From the NCBI RefSeq assembly GCF_001447195.1, contig NZ_LFRI01000341.1, positions 248,001-312,000 of the forward strand: 64,000 bases of DNA, given 5' to 3'. Positions 10,390 through 18,477 of the stretch are shown here, piece after piece; position 1 is the first letter of the stretch; each line of letters begins with the position of its first letter. Both the position numbers and the translations under genes were made by a program. The notes beneath the pieces are model-generated. The model did no database searches. It was not told the DNA's origin and worked only from the letters and a program-made list of their open reading frames with translations. This DNA is from Aquabacterium parvum. Lineage in GTDB: Bacteria; Pseudomonadota; Gammaproteobacteria; Burkholderiales; Burkholderiaceae_C.

Positions 10390-10817
10390 GTCCGATGACC
10401 GGTTGCGAGCTGTGCGAGCAGGAAGGTGGCATCCCCGTCTTCCGCAACGAAGCCCTGCGCGTGATCCGCGCGGTGGATGCCGACCACCCGGCCTTCTACC
10501 GCGTGATCTGGAACGCGCACGTGGCCGAGTGGACCGACCTGCCCCCGGCTGACCGCAGCCGCATCATGCAGGCCGTGGCCAAGGTCGAGACGGTGCTGCG
10601 CGAGCACATCAAGCCCACCAAGGTCAACCTGGCGAGCCTGGGCAACGTGGTGCCGCACCTGCACTGGCATGTGATCGCGCGCTTCGACTGGGACGCCCGC
10701 TGGCCTGCGCCGGTGTGGGCGCCCAAGCAGCGCGAGGTCGCGCAAGCCGAAGCTCGCCTGGCGCTGCCCCTGACCGAGCTGGACCGCCGCGTGGCCGAGG
10801 CGCTGCTGGCCGGCTGA
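10386..10817 (+). CDS. HIT family nucleotide-binding protein
   Basis: Histidine-triad hydrolase/transferase of about 143 residues acting on nucleotide phosphoramidates or dinucleotides. The signature [10 protein letters not shown] supplies the His-x-His-x-His triad at 91-95, and an N-terminal CELC pair could bind zinc as in Hint proteins. A GTG at 10386 overlaps the stop of the upstream oxidoreductase gene, pointing to translational coupling; an in-frame ATG at 10395 is the alternative start. Substrate and link to the oxidoreductase are unknown. It converges with the tetR-like gene two bases away. Confidence 0.92.
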   Translation: MSPMTGCELCEQEGGIPVFRNEALRVIRAVDADHPAFYRVIWNAHVAEWTDLPPADRSRIMQAVAKVETVLREHIKPTKVNLASLGNVVPHLHWHVIARFDWDARWPAPVWAPKQREVAQAEARLALPLTELDRRVAEALLAG

Positions 10818-10826
10818 GTTCAGCCG
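10811..10826. terminator. short hairpin holding both convergent stop codons
   Basis: CGGCTGA, loop GT, TCAGCCG: a perfect 7-base-pair inverted repeat. The TGA of the HIT gene is in one arm and the reverse-complement stop of the TetR gene in the other. No T-run follows on either strand, so terminator function is only possible. Confidence 0.4.
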
Positions 10827-11536
10827 CCGCCGGGCACACCGCCCTCGGCACCGCCAGGGTCACCGCCAGAGACACCCCCACCCAACGGGCCTGCCTGAGC
10901 CACCGACAGCCCGTCTCGGGCCGCCGCCTGCATCAACTGCTGCTCCATCCGAACGTAATGGCTCACCATGTGCGCCAGGCCATCGACCAGCTCGTCGTAT
11001 GAGATGGGCGGGTTCGGATCGGAGAGGTGCCGGATCACGGTGAACATGCCGGCGTTCACGAAGATGTAGCTCATGGCCGCGAAGCGCTGCATGCGCGCGT
11101 ACTGCGGGTTGTGCAGCAAGTACTGCACGATGATGTCGCCCAGCAGGCGCGAGACCTCGGTCAGGTCCAGGCGGAAGTCGGCGTTGAAGATCACCCGGGC
11201 ATAGCGCAGGTAGCGCTGCTCGTCGCGCAGCAGCAGGGCCTGCACCTCGTAGAGCAGCGTCGGGATGGCCTGCGTCAAAGGCGTGCGCACGATCCTGGGT
11301 GTCAGGGGCTGCAAGGTGCTGACCAGGTCGCGAACGAAGCGCTCCTGCATGGCCGCGTAGATGGCTTCCTTGTTGCGGAAGTACTCGTAGAGCGAGCCCA
11401 CGCTGACGCCCGCGATGTCGGCGATGTGGGTGGTGGTGGTGCCGGCCAGGCCATGCCTGCCCAGGCTGATGTAGCCGGCGTCCAGGATGGCTTCCACGGT
11501 GGACTTGGCGCGTTGCTGTCGGGGGATGCGTGGCAT
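10820..11536 (-). CDS. TetR/AcrR family transcriptional repressor
   Basis: A 238-residue one-component regulator. The N-terminal helix-turn-helix (about 12-58) contains STVEAILDAGYISLGRHGL and the recognition region ADIAGVSVGSLYEYFRNKEA. The ligand-binding domain is the lipid/xenobiotic type with no recognisable ligand signature. The last 25 or so residues are an unusual Gly/Pro/Ala tail (GVSGGDPGGAEGGVPGGG). It is transcribed away from a ferritin-like hydrolase gene, and a strong palindrome lies between them, so it most likely represses itself and that neighbour. Confidence 0.93.
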   Translation of the reverse strand: MPRIPRQQRAKSTVEAILDAGYISLGRHGLAGTTTTHIADIAGVSVGSLYEYFRNKEAIYAAMQERFVRDLVSTLQPLTPRIVRTPLTQAIPTLLYEVQALLLRDEQRYLRYARVIFNADFRLDLTEVSRLLGDIIVQYLLHNPQYARMQRFAAMSYIFVNAGMFTVIRHLSDPNPPISYDELVDGLAHMVSHYVRMEQQLMQAAARDGLSVAQAGPLGGGVSGGDPGGAEGGVPGGG

Positions 11537-11550
11537 GGCTGACGTGAAAG

Positions 11551-11583
11551 GATCCGAATTGAATCCGAATGAACATTCGGATC
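11551..11583. promoter_or_regulatory. TetR operator: perfect palindrome plus a third half-site
   Basis: ATCCGAATG (11563-11571), AA, CATTCGGAT (11574-11582) is a perfect 9+9 inverted repeat. A further GATCCGAAT at 11551-11559 is the exact reverse complement of ATTCGGATC at 11575-11583, giving three half-sites at a 12-base pitch. The site begins 15 bases outside the repressor start codon and 59 bases before the neighbour's ATG, ideal for controlling both. Confidence 0.8.
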
Positions 11584-11641
11584 AAACTGTCAGCGATTAT
11601 CGTGCACGTCAAGCAAACGTGCGCCCATCAGGAGACCACGC

Positions 11642-12525
11642 ATGTCAGACACCGTTGCCACCCGCCCGCTCACTGGCGCCCAGGTGGGCATCCCCCCCGT
11701 CACATCGACTTTCGCTTTCCCCAGGCTTCTCAGCGGTATTTCTTTTACGACCAGAACCCGCTGGCCAGCCTGATGTTCGTGGTCTTCTCCGGCATCTTTC
11801 CGCCGGGCGAGCGCTTCTTCATGGAGTCGGTGCGCCACTTCCGCGACCGCATCACCGACCCGGTGCTCAAGGCCCAGGTCTCGGGCTTCATGGGACAGGA
11901 GGCCCTGCACGGCCGTGAACACGATCGGCTCAACGACCTGTTCCGCGAGCGCGGCCTCGACGTGGACCTGCCTGCTCGCTACGTGCGCTTCGGACTGCGC
12001 CAGCTCGAGCGCTTCTCGCCCCGGCTGCAATTGGCGTGCACCACCATGATGGAGCACTTCACCGCCCACCTCGCCGAGGTCTGGCTGACCGACGAGGCCC
12101 TGGCAAAGTCATCCGACCCGGAAATGCTGCAGCTTTGGTACTGGCACGCGCTCGAAGAGCTCGAACACAAGTCAGTGGCCTACGACGTTTTCGAGCTGAT
12201 CGGCGGCACCCAGCGCGAGCGCAAGCAAGCCGGCTGGCTCGTGGGCATTTTTGTGATGCTGCCGGTGGTGGCCAGCTGGCTCCACCTGCTGATCAAAGAA
12301 GGGCAACTCTTCAACCTGAAAGAGAACCGGCGAGGCTTCAAGGCCCTGTTTGGCCCCAAGGCATTGATCAGCTCGGTGCTGCGCCACATGCCCAAGTTCT
12401 GGCGGCGCAAGTTCCACCCGCGCCAGCAGGCCACGCAAGCTCTGGAAGAGGCTTGGCGCAACCGGCTGTTCGGGCCGCAAGGCGAACTGCTCGACGCCTA
12501 CCGCAATCCGAAGCCCTCGAACTGA
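11642..12525 (+). CDS. ferritin-like 'metal-dependent hydrolase' (PF10118-type), N-terminus out of frame
   Basis: The main frame encodes a roughly 280-residue protein of the family named metal-dependent hydrolase, here recognised from RYFFYDQNPLASLMFVVFSG and GIFPPGERFF. It holds ExxH motifs (EALHGREH near 11899 and ELEHKSVAYDVF near 12160) and an intervening MMEHFTAHLAEVW helix, the pattern of a ferritin-like di-metal centre, then one hydrophobic segment (AGWLVGIFVMLPVVASWLHL). The best start is ATG 11642 with AGGAG 8 bases upstream, but it is one base out of frame; a run of seven C at 11692-11698 would restore the frame if it were eight. The in-frame ATG at 11569 lies inside the operator and is unlikely. 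Enzyme activity is unknown; it is probably induced by the TetR ligand. Confidence 0.7.
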
Positions 12526-12540
12526 ACAGGCTCGCTGGGC

Positions 12541-14067
12541 TCAGCGCAACTGAAAGCGCCTGACCACTTCGGCCAGCGTTTCCGCCTGGCCCTTGAGGTG
12601 CTCTGCCGCTGCAGCGGACTCTTCAACCAGGGCCGCGTTCTGCTGCGTCATCTGATCGAGCTTGCCCACCGCCTGGCTGACGAGGCCGATGCCATCGGAT
12701 TCCTGGTCGGCTGCCTGGGTGATCTCGCGGATGATCTGCGTCACGCGCTCGACACCCTCGACGATGCCCTGCATGGACGTGCCCGCTTCTTGCACCAGCT
12801 TGGAGCCCACTTCCACGCGTTCGGTCGACGAGCCGATCAGGCCCTTGATCTCGCGCGCGGCGTTGGCGCTGCGCTGAGCCAGCGAGCGCACCTCGCCGGC
12901 CACGACGGCAAAGCCTCGACCTTGTTCACCGGCACGTGCAGCTTCCACCGCAGCGTTCAAGGCCAGGATGTTGGTCTGGAAAGCGATGCCATCGATCACG
13001 CCGATGATCTCGTTGATCTTGCGCGAGGCAGCGTCGATCTCGCTCATGTTTCGCACCACCTGCTGCATCACCTCACCGCCCTGGCGCGCGGCCTGGGTGG
13101 CGCTGGCCGCCAGGTCGTTGGCCGAACGGGCCGACTCGGCCGTGTGCCTCACCGTGCTGGTGAGCTGGTCCATGGAGGACGCGGTTTCCTGGAGGCTCGA
13201 GGCCGTGTGCTCGGTGCGCTGGCTGAGATCCTGGTTGCCCGCAGCGATCTCCGTGGAGGCGGTCTCGATCATCTGCGCGGCCTGTTGAACCACTGTCATC
13301 GATGACGAGAGCTCGGCGACCATGCGTTGCAGACCTTCCATCAGCTGGCCGATCTCATCTTGCGTGCGAGCAGACAAGTCGGTGTCAAAGCGCCCGGACG
13401 CCACCGCATTCGATGCATCGACCGCCCGCCCCAGATCAGAGATCACCTGGCTCTGCAAGCGCCATGCATAGACCAGCGCGCCGACACCAGCCAGAACACC
13501 CATCAGCGACAGGATCAGGCTGTTGCGCAAAGCCGCAGCTTCGAGATCGAGCACGGCCTCGTCGGCCGCACCTCGCACCTGTGCTTCGAGCTGATCAAGG
13601 CTGACCTTGACCGCCTTGAAATCGGCGTCTGCGGTCTGCAGGGCAGCGATGCCGGTGTTGGGGTCGATGGTGGACAGGTCAATGGCCGCATCGGCGGACT
13701 TGGCGTACTTGTTCAGCGCCTGATCAAACTGCTGGTAAGCAGGTGACGAACGAACCGCCTCGGGCACGCTGGTTTCCACACCCTTGCGGACCTGCTCTGC
13801 CGCTTTGGGCAGGGCGTCGCGCCGAGCTTTGACCTGGGCATCGTCGAGCGATCCGATGATCGTGACGGTTCGGTACATGTCGACGTGCGCATCCCCCAGC
13901 GAGTCCACCACGCCCGCGATGCTGACCTGCCGGGTGATGGCGTCCTCATAACTGACGTGGCTTTGATCGCGAAAATGGGCCATCACGGCCAGGTAGCCGC
14001 CCAAGGCCAGCAGCAGCACGCCACTGACCAGGGCTGGCGCCACCATCAACTTGGCGCGAAGTTTCAT
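12541..14067 (-). CDS. methyl-accepting chemotaxis protein
   Basis: Inner-membrane chemoreceptor of 508 residues. A membrane segment at about 8-28 is followed by a periplasmic four-helix-bundle sensor, a second membrane segment at about 189-208, a HAMP linker and a long coiled-coil signalling domain whose tip is [20 protein letters not shown]. It ends in RRFQLR, without the CheR-docking pentapeptide. It is the last gene of the leftward cheZ-cheY-cheA-cheW-Cache-MCP run, so it is probably the receptor dedicated to this pathway, but its ligand is unknown. Confidence 0.95.
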   Translation of the reverse strand: MKLRAKLMVAPALVSGVLLLALGGYLAVMAHFRDQSHVSYEDAITRQVSIAGVVDSLGDAHVDMYRTVTIIGSLDDAQVKARRDALPKAAEQVRKGVETSVPEAVRSSPAYQQFDQALNKYAKSADAAIDLSTIDPNTGIAALQTADADFKAVKVSLDQLEAQVRGAADEAVLDLEAAALRNSLILSLMGVLAGVGALVYAWRLQSQVISDLGRAVDASNAVASGRFDTDLSARTQDEIGQLMEGLQRMVAELSSSMTVVQQAAQMIETASTEIAAGNQDLSQRTEHTASSLQETASSMDQLTSTVRHTAESARSANDLAASATQAARQGGEVMQQVVRNMSEIDAASRKINEIIGVIDGIAFQTNILALNAAVEAARAGEQGRGFAVVAGEVRSLAQRSANAAREIKGLIGSSTERVEVGSKLVQEAGTSMQGIVEGVERVTQIIREITQAADQESDGIGLVSQAVGKLDQMTQQNAALVEESAAAAEHLKGQAETLAEVVRRFQLR

Positions 14068-14114
14068 GGGTCATCCTTCGGACCCACCGGGTCCGCATCC
14101 TGGACCGAATCAGT

Positions 14115-14582
14115 TCACTTGTAGATGCCGCCGCAGAGCACGGTGTCCTCGAGCTTTTCGCAGTACATCTGCTTGGGCTCGATCTTCTTGGTCTCGGGGT
14201 TGGTGAACTTGTAGTCCTGCCAGAAGGTGCCTTGGGACTTGGCCATGTCGACGCGCTCCTTGACGAAGAGCTTGCCGTCGATGTCCTTCAACTCGATCAG
14301 GTTCTTGCCGATCATCTTGGCGTTGGCGCCGTGGGCGTGCACGGTGCCGTCCAGGCCATAGACCACCAGGTACAGGTCTTCCTTGCGCCAACTGGCGTTG
14401 GCCTTGTCGCTGAACTCGGCATACGCCTTGTCCTTGCCGGCCGACTTCACGTGGGCCACGCCCTTTTTGACCATGCCCACGGCATCGTCCTTGGTGGCGC
14501 CACCATCGGCGGCCAGGGCAGCATTGGAAAGACCTGCGGCGGCGACCACGGCGGCGACCATCCACTTGATGTGCTTTTTCAT
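14115..14582 (-). CDS. secreted single-Cache-domain protein in the chemotaxis operon
   Basis: A 155-residue exported protein: signal peptide MKKHIKWMVAAVVAAAGLS with AALAA before the cut, then one Cache-like sensor domain (ATKDDAVGMVKKGVAHVK, LYLVVYGLDGTVHAHGAN, IGKNLIELKDIDGKLFVKE, TFWQDYKFTNPETKKIEPK). Two cysteines at 141 and 150 could form a disulfide. There is no membrane anchor or output domain, so it may deliver a ligand signal to the MCP encoded next to it or act as a periplasmic buffer. The ATG has GAGG about 8 bases upstream. Relatives are annotated simply as cache domain proteins. Confidence 0.85.
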   Translation of the reverse strand: MKKHIKWMVAAVVAAAGLSNAALAADGGATKDDAVGMVKKGVAHVKSAGKDKAYAEFSDKANASWRKEDLYLVVYGLDGTVHAHGANAKMIGKNLIELKDIDGKLFVKERVDMAKSQGTFWQDYKFTNPETKKIEPKQMYCEKLEDTVLCGGIYK

Positions 14583-14665
14583 CTCGCGTTCCTCAACAAG
14601 GTTGGTGTCGAAGCCGCTGGCAACTGCCCGGCTCCAACAAGATCGCCTGTCTCTGCTCAACTGCT

Positions 14666-15142
14666 TCAGTCGATCAGGCACATGTCCTGGCTCATCAACA
14701 TGCTCTCGATGTCCAGGAGGATGACCATGCGCTCGCCGATCTGGGCCAGCCCACGGATGTAGGTGGCGTCGATGGCCGAGTTCATCTCCGGTGCCGGACG
14801 GACCGCATCGGAGGGGATCTCCATCACGTCGCTGACCGAGTCGACCACGGCACCGATGGTGCGCTGGCCGATGTGCAGCACGATGGAGACCGTGAAGGCG
14901 TTGTACTCGACCGTGGCGCAGCCAAAGCGCAGGCGCAGGTCGACGATCGGCACGATCGTGCCGCGCAGGTTCAGCACCCCCTTGAGGAAGTGCGGTGCGT
15001 TGGCGATGCGGGTCGGGTTCTCGTAGCCGCGGATTTCCTGCACCTTCAGGATGTCGATGCCGTACTCCTCGTCACCGAGGCGGAAGGTCAGGTACTCGCG
15101 CGCCAGTTCGGTCTGCACGTCCAGTTTTTCCATCATGCCCAT
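14666..15142 (-). CDS. cheW: CheW chemotaxis adaptor
   Basis: Couples chemoreceptors to CheA in the receptor array. The 158 residues are a full CheW domain: EYLTFRLGDEEYGIDILKVQEIRGYE, then FLKGVLNLRGTIVPIVDLRLRFG and TIGAVVDSVSDVMEI. GGAG sits before the ATG. It is 33 bases downstream of cheA and precedes the Cache gene. It differs from the PilI-type adaptor at the left edge, showing that two separate pathways exist. Confidence 0.96.
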   Translation of the reverse strand: MGMMEKLDVQTELAREYLTFRLGDEEYGIDILKVQEIRGYENPTRIANAPHFLKGVLNLRGTIVPIVDLRLRFGCATVEYNAFTVSIVLHIGQRTIGAVVDSVSDVMEIPSDAVRPAPEMNSAIDATYIRGLAQIGERMVILLDIESMLMSQDMCLID

Positions 15143-15175
15143 GCTGTTCTCCTTGTGCCCTGCGTGTGCCCGGCG

Positions 15176-17302
15176 TCAGTGACGCGAGCGGCGCACCAGG
15201 CTGCCGACGTCGAGGATCAGCGCCACGCGACCATCGCCCATGATGGTGGCGCCCGATACATCGCTGACCTTGCGGTAGTTGGATTCGAGGTTCTTGACCA
15301 CGACCTGTTGCTGGCCCAGCAGTTCGTCGACCAGCAGGGCCACTCGGCCACCTTCTGCTTCGACGACCACCATGATCCCGCTGTTGTGCTCCCAGTCGAA
15401 TCGAGGCACCTGGAAGACCTTTTCCAGCTCGATGACCGGCATGTACTCCTCGCGCACCTCGACCACGCGACCCGAGCCGCCGACGGTCTTGATGACGTCC
15501 TGGTTGACCTGGAAGCTCTCGACCACCGAGGACAGCGGCAGGATGTAGACCTCTTCGCCCACCCCCACGCTCATGCCGTCCATGATGGCCAGGGTCAGTG
15601 GCAGGCGAACCGCCACGCGCATGCCGTAGCCTTCGGCCGAGTCGATCTCGACCGTGCCACCCAGCGAGGTGATGTTCTTCTTGACCACGTCCATGCCGAC
15701 ACCGCGGCCGGAGACGTCGGTCACTTCGTCGGCCGTGGAGAAGCCCGGCGCGAAGATGAGGTTCCAGACCTCGGCGTCGGTCATCGTGTCAGGTGCATCG
15801 ATGCCCTTCTCACGGGCCTTCTTGATCAGCTTGTCGCGGTTCAGGCCACGGCCGTCGTCGCGCACTTCGATGACGATGGAGCCGCCCTGGTGCGAGGCGG
15901 CCAAGGTGATGGTGCCGACTTCCGGCTTGCCCTTGGCCAGGCGGTCTGCCGGCATTTCGACGCCGTGGTCGCAGGAGTTGCGCACCAGGTGGGTCAGCGG
16001 GTCGGTGATCTTCTCGACCAGGCCCTTGTCCAGCTCGGTCGCCTCACCCTGGGTGACCAGCTCGACCTTCTTGCCCAGCTTGTTGGCCAGGTCGCGCAGC
16101 ATGCGAGGGAAGCGGCTGAACACCGTCGACATCGGAATCATCCGGATCGACATCACGGCTTCTTGCAGGTCGCGGGTGTTGCGGTCCAGGTCGGTCAGGC
16201 CCGAGACCAGTTGCTGGTAGACGACCGGGTCGAGACCGCGGCTGTTCTGGGCCAGCATGGCCTGGGTGATCACGAGTTCGCCCACCAGGTTGATGAGCTG
16301 GTCGACCTTCTCGACCGACACGCGGATGGTCGAAGTTTCGGGGCCGGCAGCGGGCTTTTCAACCTTGGCAGCGGGCTTGGCTGCAGCGGCCACGGGTTTG
16401 AGCTGCGGCGCCTCGGCGGCAGCAACCGGTGCAGGCTTGTCGGGCGAGCCGGGGGCGTTGTCAAAGAATCCGTAACCCTCTGGTGCCTTGGGCGCTTCAG
16501 GGGCATCGAAGAATCCATAACCGGCGTCGGCAGCAGGCTGAGCGGTCTCGCCCATTGCCAGGAATGCCACCTGCTCACGGGCCACATGGAACGTGAACAG
16601 GTCCAGCAGTTCGGACTCGGGCGTGCGGGTGATGACCTTGAAGCGGCGCACGCCCACGAGCATGGCGTCATCCGGCAGAGGCTCGATGGTGCCAAGGTCG
16701 ACGATTTCCTTGAACAGATCAACCAAGTTGTCGGCTTGAGATGGGTTGTCCAGGGGGCCCACACGCAGCTCGACGGTGCGCTGGCCATCGGGCGCAGCAG
16801 CAGCGACGGCGATGGGAGCAGGCGTGGCGGCGGGCTGAGCAGGCGCGGGCTTCTGAGCCGCAACGGCGACCACCGGCGCATCGCCAGCGACCATGGCGCG
16901 GATGTTGACCAGCAGCTCAGATGTGTCGATGGCATCGGCACCTGAGCCCTGATGACGACCCAGCATGGCCTTGAGCGCATCGCCCGACTGCAGCAGCACG
17001 TCGACCATCGGCGCCGTGGGCGTCAGCTCGTGGCGACGCAGCTTGTCCAGCAGCGTCTCCATCTGGTGCGTCAGCTCGGCCACGTCGCTGAAACCAAACG
17101 TCGCGGCGCCACCCTTGATGGAGTGCGCGCAGCGGAAGATGGCGTTGAGCTCCTCGTCGTCGGCGGACTCGATGTCGAGCTCCAGCAGGAGCTGCTCCAT
17201 GTTCTCCAGGTTCTCACCGGCTTCTTCAAAGAAGACCTGGTAGAACTGGCTGAGGTCGATGCCCGCGGATGACGTGCTGTTGTCGGTGCTCGTGTCTGCC
17301 AT
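15176..17302 (-). CDS. cheA: CheA chemotaxis histidine kinase
   Basis: Cytoplasmic kinase of 708 residues that phosphorylates CheY. Domains in order: Hpt with phospho-acceptor His60 in FRCAHSIKGGAATFGF; an Ala/Pro-rich linker; a P2-like region around 170-250; a second Ala/Pro linker with a repeated YGFFD motif; the P3 dimerisation helices (VDQLINLVGELVITQAML); the ATP-binding domain with HLVRNSCDHGVEMP and DDGRGLNRDK; and a C-terminal CheW-like P5 domain. It is flanked by cheY and cheW in the same operon. Confidence 0.97.
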   Translation of the reverse strand: MADTSTDNSTSSAGIDLSQFYQVFFEEAGENLENMEQLLLELDIESADDEELNAIFRCAHSIKGGAATFGFSDVAELTHQMETLLDKLRRHELTPTAPMVDVLLQSGDALKAMLGRHQGSGADAIDTSELLVNIRAMVAGDAPVVAVAAQKPAPAQPAATPAPIAVAAAAPDGQRTVELRVGPLDNPSQADNLVDLFKEIVDLGTIEPLPDDAMLVGVRRFKVITRTPESELLDLFTFHVAREQVAFLAMGETAQPAADAGYGFFDAPEAPKAPEGYGFFDNAPGSPDKPAPVAAAEAPQLKPVAAAAKPAAKVEKPAAGPETSTIRVSVEKVDQLINLVGELVITQAMLAQNSRGLDPVVYQQLVSGLTDLDRNTRDLQEAVMSIRMIPMSTVFSRFPRMLRDLANKLGKKVELVTQGEATELDKGLVEKITDPLTHLVRNSCDHGVEMPADRLAKGKPEVGTITLAASHQGGSIVIEVRDDGRGLNRDKLIKKAREKGIDAPDTMTDAEVWNLIFAPGFSTADEVTDVSGRGVGMDVVKKNITSLGGTVEIDSAEGYGMRVAVRLPLTLAIMDGMSVGVGEEVYILPLSSVVESFQVNQDVIKTVGGSGRVVEVREEYMPVIELEKVFQVPRFDWEHNSGIMVVVEAEGGRVALLVDELLGQQQVVVKNLESNYRKVSDVSGATIMGDGRVALILDVGSLVRRSRH

Positions 17303-17355
17303 GTCTGGCTCCAGATGTGTAACGGGTGGGCCGATTCGCTCGGTCGGTCAGGCGC

Positions 17356-17718
17356 TCAGCGGATGACCTTCTGGATCACTTCGATCAGCTTGTTCGGGTC
17401 GAACGGCTTGACCAGCCAGCCCGTTGCGCCTGCAGCGCGGCCAGCCTGCTTCATCTGATCGCTCGACTCCGTGGTCAGGATCAGGATGGGGGTGCTCTTG
17501 AACTGGGGCGACTCACGCAGCTTCTTGGTCAGGCTGATGCCATCCATGCGGGGCATGTTCTGGTCGGTGAGCACCAGGTCGAAGCTGCGTCCACCCGCTT
17601 TCTCCCAGGCGTCCTGGCCGTCCACGGCCTCGATGACGTTGTAGCCCGCGCTCTTGAGCGTGAAGGAGACCATTTGACGCATGGATGCGGAATCGTCGAC
17701 GGCAAGAATCGAGTGCAT
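17356..17718 (-). CDS. cheY: CheY chemotaxis response regulator
   Basis: Single receiver domain of 120 residues whose phosphorylated form binds the flagellar switch. ILAVDDSASMRQMV, the acceptor Asp52 in LVLTDQNMPRMDG, the TTES switch Thr and GWLVKPFDP are all present, which is the classic flagellar CheY pattern. It lies between cheZ and cheA in the leftward operon. Confidence 0.96.
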   Translation of the reverse strand: MHSILAVDDSASMRQMVSFTLKSAGYNVIEAVDGQDAWEKAGGRSFDLVLTDQNMPRMDGISLTKKLRESPQFKSTPILILTTESSDQMKQAGRAAGATGWLVKPFDPNKLIEVIQKVIR

Positions 17719-17815
17719 GGCGCGCTCCGTTGCTGGATGAGTGTGATCAGGAGGGAATCGGTGTGTTGAAACCTGTCAACGGCATGGTTGTTTTCGGCAG
17801 GTGGTAAGTCATTCT

Positions 17816-18265
17816 TTAGAACAACTCCACCGAGCCGGCATCCATTTCGTCCTGGGTGACAGGGTTGGGCTTGAGCGGGCCTTCTTCGACCACGGCAGCC
17901 CCGTCCGGGTCGTCGTCGCCCAAGGCATCCCGGGCGATCTGGTCGGCGCAGCTGCGCAGGCGTTTGTTCGTGTGGGCGATCAGCTGGGTGGCCATGTCCT
18001 GGAACTGCAGGGCCGTGACGGCCTTGTACAGGGTCTGGCGAACCTCGTGCAGGTGCGGCGTGATCTCGTGCCCCTGGTCGATGACCGTGCCGAGCTGGCC
18101 TGCCGAGGTGTGAAAGCCCTCCATCAGGGCCTGGCAGGCGTCGTCCAGCAAGCGCTGCAGGCGCTCCAGGTCGTTGGTGGCCGTCATCATGTGATCCTGC
18201 AGCTCCGCCGCCAGCAGCAGAGGCATCTCTGGCGGCCGGTCCGTGCCGGGGTCTTCGTAGCTCAT
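17816..18265 (-). CDS. cheZ: CheZ-like CheY phosphatase, short form
   Basis: Predicted to dephosphorylate CheY-P. The 149-residue helical protein carries ALQFQDMATQLIAHTNKRL, in which Asp90 and Gln94 match the spacing of the catalytic Asp143/Gln147 pair of E. coli CheZ. Its C-terminus PVTQDEMDAGSVELF resembles the CheY-docking tail of CheZ. It is much shorter than the 214-residue E. coli protein, lacking most of the long hairpin. ATG 18265 is preceded by TGGAG. It is the first gene of the leftward che operon, directly before cheY. Confidence 0.82.
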   Translation of the reverse strand: MSYEDPGTDRPPEMPLLLAAELQDHMMTATNDLERLQRLLDDACQALMEGFHTSAGQLGTVIDQGHEITPHLHEVRQTLYKAVTALQFQDMATQLIAHTNKRLRSCADQIARDALGDDDPDGAAVVEEGPLKPNPVTQDEMDAGSVELF

Positions 18266-18390
18266 CGTGGCTCCACTCAACCGGATTGGGGGGCGGTCAT
18301 GCTCAAGTCATGACCGGACACATGGGGTTCTCGGCAGGTTTTCGCAGATCCTTAGGCCTTTGCATAATCGGACCTTGCGCTTTAGCCGGT

Positions 18391-18399
18391 TGGTACAAT
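18391..18399 (+). promoter_or_regulatory. candidate extended -10 promoter for the sensor kinase gene
   Basis: TGGTACAAT is an extended -10 element (TGnTACAAT) about 80 bases upstream of the GTG start, inside the 212-base divergent gap between cheZ and the kinase gene. No good -35 box is seen. Nothing else is recognisable in this gap. Confidence 0.35.
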
Positions 18400-18477
18400 T
18401 TTTTCCACTTCTCGCCGGTCGGTGTTCAAAATGACGCGGGAAAACTTGGCTCAAATCGAAGGATCGGAAACGCACCT

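Noticed and set aside
11569..11641. ATG 11569 as the start of the ferritin-like gene
   Set aside because: It lies within the palindromic operator, has no ribosome binding site, and its first 40 residues do not resemble the family; ATG 11642 has a strong AGGAG.
18266..18477. A sigma-28 flagellar promoter upstream of cheZ
   Set aside because: A TAAA and a CCGATT are present on the minus strand, but the spacing is far too short for the flagellar consensus.
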